Both the position numbers and the translations under genes were made by a program. A stretch of DNA of 64,000 nt from Brumimicrobium oceani (lineage in GTDB: Bacteria > Bacteroidota > Bacteroidia > Flavobacteriales_D > Crocinitomicaceae): contig NZ_QFRJ01000001.1 of NCBI RefSeq assembly GCF_003143775.1, forward strand, positions 186,001 through 250,000. The letters run 5' to 3'. Shown one piece after another: positions 53,452 through 61,969 of this stretch (position 1 is the first letter of the stretch; the number at the start of each line of letters is the position of its first letter). The notes under the pieces are model-generated. The model was not told the DNA's origin and did no database searches. It saw nothing but the letters and a program-made list of their open reading frames with translations.

Positions 53452-54675
53452 ATGAAAAGACCAAAAATAGCGATAGTGGGAGCGGGACTCACGGGGCTAG
53501 TAGCCGCCAAAGAGCTTTCAAATAAAGGAATTGAAGTTTCCGTTTTCGAGAAGTTGAATCAACCAGGAGGTAGAATGCGAACCGAAGAAATTGAGGGTTG
53601 GAAATTGGATGTTGGATTCCAAGTTTTATTGACGGCCTATCCTTATTTGAAAAAGCACGTCACACTTTCTGAGTTAGAAAACCAGAAATTAGAAGCAGCC
53701 GCAACTGTTTTTCGAGAAGGTAGAACTACCGCAGTTGGAGATCCTTTTAGGGTGAAAAATATTCTCTGGAAAACTGCATTTTCAGATATAGGAAGTGTTA
53801 AAGATAAATGGCTGATTTTTCAACTGAAAAGGTATGTTGATCAACGCTCTATAGATACTCTATTCGAAGAAAAGAACGACACTACAATTGGATTTCTCAA
53901 GAAATTCGGATTTTCTGAGCAAATTATCAATAGATTTTTTAAACCCTTTTTTGGTGGGATTTTTTTAGAAAATGAACTCACTACCTCCTCTCGCATGTTT
54001 TTGTTTGTTTTTAAAATGTTTTCTGAAGGCAATGCAGCGATTCCAAAAACAGGAGTTGGTGCTGTGGGAAAACAATTAGAGGCTAAAATAAAAAATGCAA
54101 ATGTTAATTATAATTGCGAAGTTTCAAAAATTGAAGGGCAAAGCATTTATTTCGAAAACGGAGACAAAGAATCTTTTGATTTTGTTATCAATACCATTCC
54201 AAATTATGGGAAACGCAAAAGTCATGATCTTTGGCAAAATTGTTATAATATGTATTTTGAGCATTCAAATCCCGCAATAATTAAAGAAGCCAGAATAGGT
54301 CTTAATGCGAACAAAAATCAACTCATCAATAATATTTTTTATCCAAGCGTTAGTCAGAATCCAAAAGGAAAAGAGGGTAAAGCATTAATTTCTGTTACAG
54401 TATTGGATGCTAAAGAATTGAAGGATCACAAGTTGGTTGAAAAAGTGATTCAGGAATTAAAAAATGATTTCAATGTTAGAGATCCAAGATTGGTGAAAAT
54501 GTATGAAATACCATACGCTTTGCCCAAAATGAATCCGCCTGTGAATGCAGTTTCTTTTGATAAAAATGCCAAAACTTTTGAGCTTGGAGATTTTTTAATG
54601 AATGGTTCCCAAAATGCAGCTTGTAAAATAGGAGAGGAGATAGCCTCTCACATAGTGTCGCTTGTTGATTTGTAA
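53452..54675 (+). CDS. FAD-dependent amine oxidase/phytoene-desaturase-like oxidoreductase
   Basis: 407 residues from ATG 53452 (MKRPKIAIVGAG); an upstream GTG at 53425 adds nine unsupported residues. The FAD-binding GxGxxG is IVGAGLTGLVAAKEL (7-21), with VFEKLNQPGGRMRTEEIEG following (GGR(M/L)xT motif of amine oxidases and desaturases). The C-terminal FAD region is DFLMNGSQNAACKIGEEIA. The substrate may be an amine, carotenoid or protoporphyrin; nothing decides. Single gene, divergent from the VWA gene. Confidence 0.85.
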   Translation: MKRPKIAIVGAGLTGLVAAKELSNKGIEVSVFEKLNQPGGRMRTEEIEGWKLDVGFQVLLTAYPYLKKHVTLSELENQKLEAAATVFREGRTTAVGDPFRVKNILWKTAFSDIGSVKDKWLIFQLKRYVDQRSIDTLFEEKNDTTIGFLKKFGFSEQIINRFFKPFFGGIFLENELTTSSRMFLFVFKMFSEGNAAIPKTGVGAVGKQLEAKIKNANVNYNCEVSKIEGQSIYFENGDKESFDFVINTIPNYGKRKSHDLWQNCYNMYFEHSNPAIIKEARIGLNANKNQLINNIFYPSVSQNPKGKEGKALISVTVLDAKELKDHKLVEKVIQELKNDFNVRDPRLVKMYEIPYALPKMNPPVNAVSFDKNAKTFELGDFLMNGSQNAACKIGEEIASHIVSLVDL

Positions 54676-54992
54676 TTAAAGTTTAGTATAAAGTCTTTCT
54701 ATATCAACTTGCTATTGAAATTGGCTGGATTATATCAAAATTATAAAGTTAATTTTCACATGATTATTACATTTTTCAAGCGATTCTCGGGTATTCATCA
54801 TTAGGTTGGTTAACATTCTTTTGAGGTTAAAAACGGTTAAATTTTCTCAAATTTAGATGAATAGCCTTATTTTTGAAATTACGAGCGCAAAATAAAATTT
54901 GTGATTACTATGCTACTGTCTGGCCAAACGTTCAGGTAAAATGGCACATAACGAATTTTTATTTTTGCAAAATATGAATTCAAAAATACTAC
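54676..54992. other. Intergenic region with a -7 element
   Basis: About 317 bp. TATTTTTG at 54960-54967 fits TAnnTTTG and lies 25 bp before the fatty-acid hydroxylase start. No other structure seen. Confidence 0.4.
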
Positions 54993-55649
54993 ATGGAGTT
55001 TAGAGTTTATCCCAATGAAAAGTCACCAAAATTATTTAAAAGCAAATTAGTTGAAGCCTTAACTAAGACGAATATTTTTGTCATTAATTCAATGTATATC
55101 CTTCTGGGAGCAGGTTTAGTGCTGACTTATTATTTCAATGTAAATTCAGATGTTTCTTTAATTTTGGCTTGGTTTTTTGTTGGTTTTTTTTCTTGGACCC
55201 TCGCCGAATATTTAATGCATCGTTTTTTGTATCATAAAATCAAAGATTCTTCCTATGATAAAGGAATTCAATATTTATTCCACGGAATTCATCACAGATA
55301 TCCTAGGGATGATGATCGCTTGGTTTTACCAGTAGTGCCCAGTCTTTTTTTGGCAGCGCTCTTTTTAGGCTTGTTCTATTTAATATTTAAAGAAGAAGCC
55401 TTGGTTTTTGGTGCTGGTTTTCTAATTGGCTACTTAATTTATATTACTATCCATTGGACTATTCACAAAGTAAAACCACCCAAAAATAAATTCCTTGGTT
55501 GGTGGTGGAAACATCATAATATTCATCATTTTCAGCAGCATGACAAAGCCTTTGGTGTTTCTTCACCTTTGTGGGATATTGTCTTTGGAACTATGCCCGA
55601 AAAAGGTAGAAAAACGGTTACTATTTTAGTCGACAAAAAAGAAAAGTAA
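54993..55649 (+). CDS. Fatty acid hydroxylase/sterol desaturase family membrane protein
   Basis: 218 residues with four TM helices and the His boxes HRFLYH, HGIHHRYP, HWTIH and HHNIHHFQQHD (ends near residue 188), which bind a di-iron centre (PF04116). The spacing fits FA2H/Scs7-type fatty-acid 2-hydroxylases, giving 2-hydroxy fatty acids for sphingolipids or ornithine lipids, known in Bacteroidota. The exact product is not settled. Its own -7 element precedes it. The downstream region holds the small RNA candidate. Confidence 0.85.
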   Translation: MEFRVYPNEKSPKLFKSKLVEALTKTNIFVINSMYILLGAGLVLTYYFNVNSDVSLILAWFFVGFFSWTLAEYLMHRFLYHKIKDSSYDKGIQYLFHGIHHRYPRDDDRLVLPVVPSLFLAALFLGLFYLIFKEEALVFGAGFLIGYLIYITIHWTIHKVKPPKNKFLGWWWKHHNIHHFQQHDKAFGVSSPLWDIVFGTMPEKGRKTVTILVDKKEK

Positions 55650-56174
55650 TAGCCGGGTAAATTCTGTTTGCATTAGCAGTTTGATCAGTAGAAACTCTAT
55701 GAAAATACTGTTTAAAGTAATACTTGATGGAATTTATTACCTAGCAGACAATGAGGGGAAATATACTGTAATGAGGGGAAATATGCTGTTATGGATTTAT
55801 GAATTTCTAATTGCATAAGAACTTTTTACTTAAAAAAAAACGCTATAAAAGCGTAAGAGGGAACTGGACGAGCGTCCGTGTTCCCTCTTACTAATCAACC
55901 TAACCTAACCACCTAAATCGGGGTAAAGTTACTGAAACTTTATTTATAAATCACAATTATTTAAAGGTTAATTTAGAATAAATTAAAATAAAATATGTAA
56001 TTGATTCGTAATAAGTCCTTTAAGGTTTAATCTTTTTTTTTAAATATTTCACAAAGGAATAAAAGATGATTTTTTAGCTTGAAATCGCCCCCTTATTTGT
56101 GCTTTGTTTCGAATAAACTATTTTACAAATGTGCTGGTATTCGTTCAAATGCGCGTGTACAACGTACCCCTAAC
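55650..56174. other. Intergenic region with a structured RNA candidate
   Basis: Besides the RNA listed at 55832-55918, the region holds a direct repeat GAGGGGAAATAT (about 55752 and 55774) and is otherwise AT-rich. Confidence 0.5.
55832..55918 (-). ncRNA. Candidate small RNA with a 12 bp hairpin and terminator
   Basis: Minus strand. A candidate -7 TAACTTTA lies at 55924-55931 (one mismatch to TAnnTTTG). The RNA would read CCGATTTAGG, GGTTAGGTTAGGTT, then a perfect 12 bp stem GTAAGAGGGAAC/GTTCCCTCTTAC (55853-55864 with 55880-55891) enclosing GGACG/CGTCC. The final hairpin CGC-ttttata-GCG precedes nine Ts (A-run at 55832-55840). A self-contained RNA of about 87 nt fits; an alternative is the 3' end of the CtlX mRNA. 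No family name is known to me. Confidence 0.5.
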
Positions 56175-57098
56175 TTATTTAAAAACCTCAGCCATCATGC
56201 AGCGTGCACTTCCTCCGCCCAGGGTTTCAATGGTTTTTAAATCACTGCTGAGAATGGAACAATGTTTTTTTATTTCATTAATCTGGTCTTTATTTAAACT
56301 TTCAAATGCTTGTTGACTCATTACCAGATGTTTTTGTCCATTATAGCCTTTTACTTGGAGCATATTTCCAGCGAAAGAGTGCATTTGTTGCTCTGTAATT
56401 TCAATAATTGCTTTATTGTCCTCTTTTAAGTTTTGAATGACTTCTTGCTTTTCATTCTCATTATCAATGGTGTCTAAACAAATTACAGCAAAGCTTTCTC
56501 CTAAAGCCATCATTACATTGGTATGATAAATTGCTTTTCTTTGGTCAGCCACCGTTTGATATGCTGTAAATAAGATAGGAGAATAGTGGAAGTCTTTACA
56601 AAATTGTTCAATTAACTTTTTGTCGGCACGAACCGATAGGGCACAATAGACTTTTTTGTTTACACGATCTAACAATAAGCTACCAGTACCTTCTAAGAAT
56701 AAATTGTCTTTTTCAGCAGCGGTATAGTCAACTATTTTATTGAACTGAATTCCTTCCTGCCTCAATTCATCTATGACATCCATTCTTCTTTCCCTTCTGC
56801 GATTTTCAGCAAACATAGGATATAGCGCAACCGTGCCGTTTTCATGGAACGAAATCCAGTTATTTGGAAAAATTGAATCTGGAGTATTGTTGTCTTTGAG
56901 ATCGTTAATTACCTTAACTTGAATTCCTGCGTTCTTTAATTTGTTTACAAATTCATCAAATTCTTTCTGAGCAAGTTCTGTGATCTCCAAAGGAGTATTA
57001 CTCAGTTCTTGCTGAAAATAATTATTGACAGCTGTTTCTTCATTCATTCTGAAATCTGCCGGACGAATCATTAATAATTGATTGGTTATCTGCTGCAT
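56175..57098 (-). CDS. ctlX: Citrulline utilization hydrolase CtlX (amidinotransferase/arginine deiminase fold)
   Basis: 307 residues. Guanidino-group-modifying fold with LLMIRPADF near the start, PDSIFPNNWISFH (73-85, Asp74), FLEGTGS (134-140, Glu136), the His in YHTNVMM (His192) and the nucleophilic Cys300 in GGGSARC at the C-terminus. This matches the CtlX type known from citrulline catabolism. The key residues Asp, Glu, His and Cys are all present. No arc or arg genes are beside it. The small RNA candidate lies downstream on the same strand. Confidence 0.82.
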   Translation of the reverse strand: MQQITNQLLMIRPADFRMNEETAVNNYFQQELSNTPLEITELAQKEFDEFVNKLKNAGIQVKVINDLKDNNTPDSIFPNNWISFHENGTVALYPMFAENRRRERRMDVIDELRQEGIQFNKIVDYTAAEKDNLFLEGTGSLLLDRVNKKVYCALSVRADKKLIEQFCKDFHYSPILFTAYQTVADQRKAIYHTNVMMALGESFAVICLDTIDNENEKQEVIQNLKEDNKAIIEITEQQMHSFAGNMLQVKGYNGQKHLVMSQQAFESLNKDQINEIKKHCSILSSDLKTIETLGGGSARCMMAEVFK

Positions 57099-57674
57099 AT
57101 TTGACTTATTTAAAATGCAAGGATAATAAAAGGCCTTGATTTATTATTCTTTGGCAAATTTAAATATTGTTTTGTTGTGAACAAGTCTGAATTTAGCACA
57201 GTTCTTCATGCGAAAGTTCCTTTTACTTAGATTCCCCAGAATCGGCTTTTTGTCATAGCCTACTTTTGTACATCAACTCATACAACTGTATTCAAAAATC
57301 AGTTCAAATAATCAATTATGACTAGCTATTTAAATCGGAATAAGCTTTATCGCTTAATCCTAACTGTTTTTTCTTCAAAAGAACTTTAATAATAATTGGA
57401 TTAGGAGAATTCCTTCCCTCAAAAAACAATAAATTTTCCGAAGGATCTGTTATAATTTATTCCAGTTGATTATGAAAAGGCAGTGTTTTGATTGTCAATA
57501 TAAAATTTTAAATCTCCTAGGGAACAAAATTAGATTTTACAATTTGCGACTTAAAAGGATAGGCCTGTAATCAATTTTATAAAACTCGATAAATTCCGAC
57601 CGGTTGCAAAATATACGGCAAACTGCGTATTTTAGAATTATTGGTTTGACTCTAAATTTGTCCAAAACAATATT
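57099..57674. other. Divergent intergenic region with a repeat
   Basis: Holds repeat B (57325-57448) and a -7 element TAAATTTG at 57653-57660 for the next gene. No hairpin or RNA gene recognised. Confidence 0.45.
57325..57448. repeat. Intergenic repeat B (partner at 50108-50222)
   Basis: TTTAAATCGgAATAAGcttTATCGcTTAA at 57329 and AATTTTCCGAAGGATcTG near 57432, separated by about 105 bp here and 96 bp in repeat A, with a poorly conserved middle. It looks like a diverged dispersed element. Confidence 0.6.
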
Positions 57675-58112
57675 ATGAAAGGACGAATACTTTTAATTTT
57701 CATTTCTCTAGCTTTTTTCGCTTGTAAAAAGATACCCGAAAGAGCTCATTTCGACATTGAGTTAATTTCAATAAATAATGATACAGCACTTGTAAATCAA
57801 GGCATAGAGTTGGATTATGATGAGATACACGTATTCAAATATTATTTTAAATCAGATGTTCCATTAGATTCAATTTATGTTCAGCTTATAAAACATCCGA
57901 GTGAGAGAGTGACTAAGTTTGAGGAAGAAAGAATCTCACCTAAGCTAAATCAGGAGTCTGAATCAGGTTTCTTCGTTTATACCTTAAATCCTTTGGAACA
58001 GTGTGAACCGCCTGTTACTGGTCCACTTTCTAAATTTGAATTCATAAAAGTCGTGTTCATCAATAGGTTAGGGGTTGTTTCAGAGCATCTTGTTCAATTT
58101 AAAATTATTTGA
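57675..58112 (+). CDS. Small lipoprotein, unknown function
   Basis: 145 residues. The signal ends in lipobox FFAC (Cys about 17) followed by KK. The mature part is beta-rich with a Cys near the end (LEQCEPPV). No motif known. The stop is 2 nt before the ATG of the barrel-like gene (58115), which suggests an operon. A TAnnTTTG -7 element lies just upstream (57653). Confidence 0.6.
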   Translation: MKGRILLIFISLAFFACKKIPERAHFDIELISINNDTALVNQGIELDYDEIHVFKYYFKSDVPLDSIYVQLIKHPSERVTKFEEERISPKLNQESESGFFVYTLNPLEQCEPPVTGPLSKFEFIKVVFINRLGVVSEHLVQFKII

Positions 58113-58114
58113 TT

Positions 58115-59032
58115 ATGAAAAAGTTAGTACTGCTTTTCATCGTTTTCCCTTTTCTTTCTTTTACTCAAATTTCTGATTGGTATAAAGTTGATTTGAGCAG
58201 ATTGGGGTACAAACATAATTCATATAATTTCGAATTAATTCCGGGTAAGTCCAATACATCTAATCACAATGAAAATTTTAATGTTTTAAATGTGAAAGGC
58301 GGAAGTAGTGAATTGTCTGTTGATATTTTTACTAGACATATGTTTTTTAGTCTGGACGGTAGCTCTATATTAGATGTTGGGATCACTCTTTTTCAATTCA
58401 AAGAAAAAGAGCGATGGTGGGACAACAATGATTATTATGTGCTCTTCTCTGATATACTACCTGTAAAGCTTGCGTTTGGAACCAACATAAGTAAATATTT
58501 CGGAGTTTATTTAGGCGGTCAGTATTCTCTTTCAAGTTTGGGAATCGACTTCAAGAATACTGAAAAGTTTTCTGCAGAAAAGTTGAGAATGGGAGGGAAT
58601 GCTTATGGAGTTGGTGGACATATTATTGGAGCATATTCTCTTTTTAATTTGCGCTACAGTTACACCTATGATTGGACGTCTCAAGGCGGTTACTTCACTG
58701 GTAATAGGATAAATAATGAAATTGTTTTATCTATTGGTTTTGCCAAAGTGGGATTGTTTTTAAAGTATAAGCATTCTTATAATATGGCGAATGCTGGATA
58801 CCTTCCTGTAGACCGTTCAAAATTGTTTAAAAGTAAATATGAGAATGAAGAATTTAAGTGGCAATCCGCTCAATTTGCAACAAAATCAGAGTTTAGTGTT
58901 GGGATTTACGGAGCGGGACTGTTTAGTAAAATCAATAAAATAGGAGCCCAAGCGGTGGGCGATGTTGAAAAAGGACTATTGAAAGAACGTCAGCAAGATA
59001 AAAGACGCAGAATAGAGTATAAAGAGCAGTAG
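58115..59032 (+). CDS. Outer-membrane-barrel-like protein, unknown function
   Basis: 305 residues from ATG 58115; a TTG two codons earlier is less likely. Signal peptide 1-18 (ending SFTQ). The body alternates aromatic and hydrophobic residues (YKVDLSRLGYKHNSYNFELIPG, AFGTNISKYFGVYLGGQYSLSSLG), as in a beta-barrel or surface protein. The C-terminus is charged (KRRRIEYKEQ), not a typical barrel end, so barrel is a guess. Co-transcribed with the preceding lipoprotein and followed by a terminator. Confidence 0.55.
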   Translation: MKKLVLLFIVFPFLSFTQISDWYKVDLSRLGYKHNSYNFELIPGKSNTSNHNENFNVLNVKGGSSELSVDIFTRHMFFSLDGSSILDVGITLFQFKEKERWWDNNDYYVLFSDILPVKLAFGTNISKYFGVYLGGQYSLSSLGIDFKNTEKFSAEKLRMGGNAYGVGGHIIGAYSLFNLRYSYTYDWTSQGGYFTGNRINNEIVLSIGFAKVGLFLKYKHSYNMANAGYLPVDRSKLFKSKYENEEFKWQSAQFATKSEFSVGIYGAGLFSKINKIGAQAVGDVEKGLLKERQQDKRRRIEYKEQ

Positions 59033-59065
59033 TGTTAAGGTTTTTGTAGTGTTAAGCCTTAACCA

Positions 59066-59102
59066 GGCCCAGTTCATGGATGTGAGCTGGGCTACTTTTT
59101 TT
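59066..59102 (+). terminator. Terminator after the lipoprotein/barrel operon
   Basis: GGCCCAGtTCA / TGAgCTGGGCt with a T-run, 34 bp after the stop. Confidence 0.85.
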
Positions 59103-59118
59103 GGTGATCTAGACCGCT

Positions 59119-60273
59119 TCATATTCCTAATGTCTTCAATTCTTTCATGGCTCTTTCTTTGTAGAATCCACCCTCTTCAATAATTTCTTCGAGTAGGTGT
59201 TTGGCTTTTAATACGTGTTTTTCTTCTATTTCTGCTCTTGCAGTAAACCACTTGGCTTCTTCACGGAAATTGCCGTAACCTAAGCTATATGATTTGCTGA
59301 GTAATGCAGTCGCTTTATCAAATTGACCTAAATTAAAATAGCATAAACCTCCATAGAAATTTGCATTAACATCTTTTGGGTAGGTATCTAAAATTTTTAG
59401 ATAATGCTTGAGCGCGATCTTAAATTGACCTTTACTAAAAAATGCTGAAGACTTACTTAAATAGTCGATATAAGTTATTTCTCTTGTTTGAACTGCCTGG
59501 AAATCTTGTTGATCATCTTTTGAAGATTGGTTTGCGGGTGTTCCAATTTCTAGAGAGTTTATTACTTTTATCGGACGGTTTCTATAGGATCTGTAATCCA
59601 CATTTTTTAAGTCAAAGAGATAAACCTCTTGGGCTTCTTTATAGACCAATGAGTTTTTATTTCTACCCTGAGATTGAGGTGTAGCAATTCTTCCTGAAGA
59701 CTGTATAGGAAGCTGGATTTCCTCTTCTGCATCGTTTGTTTTCAATTCATCTGAAGCTGGTTTTAATTCCTTTTTCTGAGTAGTTTCATTATTTTGCTCC
59801 AAGGTTTTAATTTCTCTATTCTTGATTAATTCTTTAGAGGTTATTTGTTTGTCTGGAGAAATAGTCGTGTAAACATCTATTTCCTTACTACGAGAATCTA
59901 TCTCTTTGTTTTCCTCAACAATTAATGGCTTTTTTTCGACAGCTGTATTTCCTTGATAAGTGAAAAAGATCAAGGCCAACATAGTTAATGTAAATAGAAC
60001 GAAGGTGAATGTCATACCATTTTTTGAGGGGGCTTTTGGAGCATTGTTATTCACAAATTGATCCATCTTTTTATCTAATTGAGACATTCCACTACTCACC
60101 GAGCTAGTGCTTTTTTTCCAGCCTTCTAACCCAAGATTATTGAATCCAGAATCTGACGCTTTAGATTCTATATCGTGCGCATTTCCTGTCTTAGATTTAT
60201 AATCATCGATCTCTTGACGTGTCAATGGTTCCTTCGGGCCAAAGATTCTATTAAGCAGATTTAAATAGATCAT
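59119..60273 (-). CDS. Sigma-factor partner: one-TM TPR protein (anti-sigma candidate)
   Basis: 384 residues. The cytoplasmic N-terminus (1-84) has GPKEPLTRQEIDDYKSK and FNNLGLEGWKKS, which resembles the '...LEGWE' N-terminal box of Bacteroidota sigma partners. One TM helix spans about 87-108 (GMTFTFVLFTLTMLALIFFTY). A polar linker follows to about 260, then TPR repeats (about 275-375: SSAFFSKGQFKIALKHYLKIL, ANFYGGLCYFNLGQFDKATALL). It overlaps the sigma gene by 23 bp. Anti-sigma role inferred from layout. Confidence 0.75.
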   Translation of the reverse strand: MIYLNLLNRIFGPKEPLTRQEIDDYKSKTGNAHDIESKASDSGFNNLGLEGWKKSTSSVSSGMSQLDKKMDQFVNNNAPKAPSKNGMTFTFVLFTLTMLALIFFTYQGNTAVEKKPLIVEENKEIDSRSKEIDVYTTISPDKQITSKELIKNREIKTLEQNNETTQKKELKPASDELKTNDAEEEIQLPIQSSGRIATPQSQGRNKNSLVYKEAQEVYLFDLKNVDYRSYRNRPIKVINSLEIGTPANQSSKDDQQDFQAVQTREITYIDYLSKSSAFFSKGQFKIALKHYLKILDTYPKDVNANFYGGLCYFNLGQFDKATALLSKSYSLGYGNFREEAKWFTARAEIEEKHVLKAKHLLEEIIEEGGFYKERAMKELKTLGI

Positions 60274-60823
60274 GTTCCTTTAGTTTTATTTTTAAGTTGC
60301 GCTTTCCATTTTGAATTGCACTTTTTACTTTATTGAGTGTTAGATTTAATTTTTCACTAACTTCCTTATAAGACATTTGTTGAATATAAAATAGCTTTAT
60401 GGCCTCGTCTTGCGGCGGATCTAAGTCATTAATAGCTATTTCTAATTGATTCAACTGTATTTCTTTTAATTCTTTTTCTTCAAGTTCTTCTTCATGCGCA
60501 ACAATTTCTTCATTGAGTTCTGAAGCTTTTATTTTCTTTTTTCTCAACAACATTAGGCAGCTGTTTTTCGAAAGAATAAAAAGCCAAGATTTAAAATACT
60601 TGATTTCGTGTTTAATTATTTTATCTCCCAATCCCATAAAGATTTCCATTACGATATCTTCCGCATCATTTTTGTTTTTCAAATAGTTGAGACAAGTTCC
60701 CATAACTAAATGACCATAGCGCTTATAGAGTTCACCAATGATTTTTTTATCAAGGTTTGCCCGATAACTGACTAGTAATTTAGCGTCAGAATAATCTTTA
60801 TATTTTATCCTTGTAATGTTCAT
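60251..60823 (-). CDS. ECF-type sigma-70 family factor (locus 3)
   Basis: 190 residues. Region 2 is about 25-95 (YGHLVMGTCLNYLKNKNDAEDIVMEIFMGL, FKSWLFILSKNSCLMLLRKK) and region 4 about 125-180 with QMSYKEVSEKLNLTLNKVKSAIQNGKRNL. It follows the usual ECF layout, overlapping the one-TM TPR partner by 23 bp. Divergent from the dps locus, 198 bp apart. Confidence 0.9.
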   Translation of the reverse strand: MNITRIKYKDYSDAKLLVSYRANLDKKIIGELYKRYGHLVMGTCLNYLKNKNDAEDIVMEIFMGLGDKIIKHEIKYFKSWLFILSKNSCLMLLRKKKIKASELNEEIVAHEEELEEKELKEIQLNQLEIAINDLDPPQDEAIKLFYIQQMSYKEVSEKLNLTLNKVKSAIQNGKRNLKIKLKEHDLFKSA

Positions 60824-61021
60824 CCACTAATTGAGATTCCTTAATTTATATTATTCCATAAATATATTGGAATTAATTCGTGAACAGATAAACAAAGTCA
60901 CATAAATTCTGTTGGTTAAATACAGTATAAAAGGTATTTTAAGATTTTTTAATATGGAATTCTGATGAAATCAAATTGTTCTTAGTATCTTGAAATCGAG
61001 AACAGACTAAAGAACATAATT

Positions 61022-61228
61022 ATGGCAAGAAAAGAAGAATTACAGAAAGAAATCAATGATTTGACAAACGAGATAAGAGATAAAATGCCTTCAACATATA
61101 AACATTTAATGGAATCTCCGGGTACCATTCCAAATGAACAAAACGAAAACAGCGATAACTTTGAAAAACTGTTAGAAAAGTATAAAAATCAGTTGATTGG
61201 AATCTTAAAGAAGGACGATAATAAGTAG
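61022..61228 (+). CDS. Small coiled-coil-like protein upstream of dps
   Basis: 68 residues. The first 21 form a charged helix (ARKEELQKEINDLTNEIRDKM), and a second helix lies at the end. No motif known. It is 42 bp ahead of dps in the same direction and without a terminator in between, so co-transcription is likely. Short but well formed: it has a clear ATG and composition like the neighbours. Confidence 0.6.
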   Translation: MARKEELQKEINDLTNEIRDKMPSTYKHLMESPGTIPNEQNENSDNFEKLLEKYKNQLIGILKKDDNK

Positions 61229-61270
61229 TAAATAATTAATAATAAATAACATAAATAAACAATACATAAA

Positions 61271-61750
61271 ATGAAAGAATTTAAAAGTTTAGGGTTTGAC
61301 TCAGAAGAATCAGAAAGTGTAGTAAATAACTTGAATTTGCTTTTGGCTAACTTACACGTACATTATCAGAAACTTCGTAATTACCACTGGAACGTAACAG
61401 GAGGTGAGTTTTTTGATATTCACGAAACTACTGAGGCAGAATACACAGAAGTGATTACAGAGATTGACGAGATTGCAGAAAGAATTAGAGTATTTGGTGC
61501 CACTCCATATAGTTTGATGAAAGATTATTTAGAAGTTTCTGAAATTAAAGAAACGGGAACAGATTTGAGTTCTAAAGAAATTGTTCAAGAAATTTTGAGT
61601 GATTACGAAATCTTATTCTCTTTCATGGTAGATACCATTGAAACTGCCAGAGAAATAGGAGACATTTCTACAGATGATTTGATCACAGGTTTCATGAGAA
61701 GAAGAGAGAAAATGCACTGGATGTTAAGTGCTTTTAGTAAAGAAGACTAA
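61271..61750 (+). CDS. dps: Dps family ferritin-like DNA-binding stress protein
   Basis: 159 residues, normal length. The four-helix Dps fold shows LLANLHVHYQKLRNYHWNVTGGEFFDIHETTEAEYTEVITEIDEIAERIRVFGATP; the inter-subunit ferroxidase ligands are His in NYHW, then the His/Asp/Glu of FFDIHETTEAEY. It stores iron with H2O2 and protects DNA as a 12-mer. It likely forms an operon with the 61022 gene and ends at a perfect 17 bp terminator. Confidence 0.94.
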   Translation: MKEFKSLGFDSEESESVVNNLNLLLANLHVHYQKLRNYHWNVTGGEFFDIHETTEAEYTEVITEIDEIAERIRVFGATPYSLMKDYLEVSEIKETGTDLSSKEIVQEILSDYEILFSFMVDTIETAREIGDISTDDLITGFMRRREKMHWMLSAFSKED

Positions 61751-61764
61751 CATAAATAATACAG

Positions 61765-61810
61765 ACAAAACAAAATGGCACTTTAAACGGTGCCATTTTG
61801 TTTTGTTTAT
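61765..61810 (+). terminator. Terminator after dps
   Basis: Perfect 17 bp stem ACAAAACAAAATGGCAC (61765-61781) with GTGCCATTTTGTTTTGT (61790-61806). Confidence 0.9.
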
Positions 61811-61969
61811 AGTTCAAGAAAGGAGTGAAGCCTCACTTTAAAATATTACAGTAGCCTAAACGCTACGAAGGAATTACGCTTTGAACAGGAATTTAGTCCA
61901 CCTAACATTGACTGCAATTACAAGAAAAATCTTGTTAACTGAATAAGTCATTTTCCAATATTCATGAAA

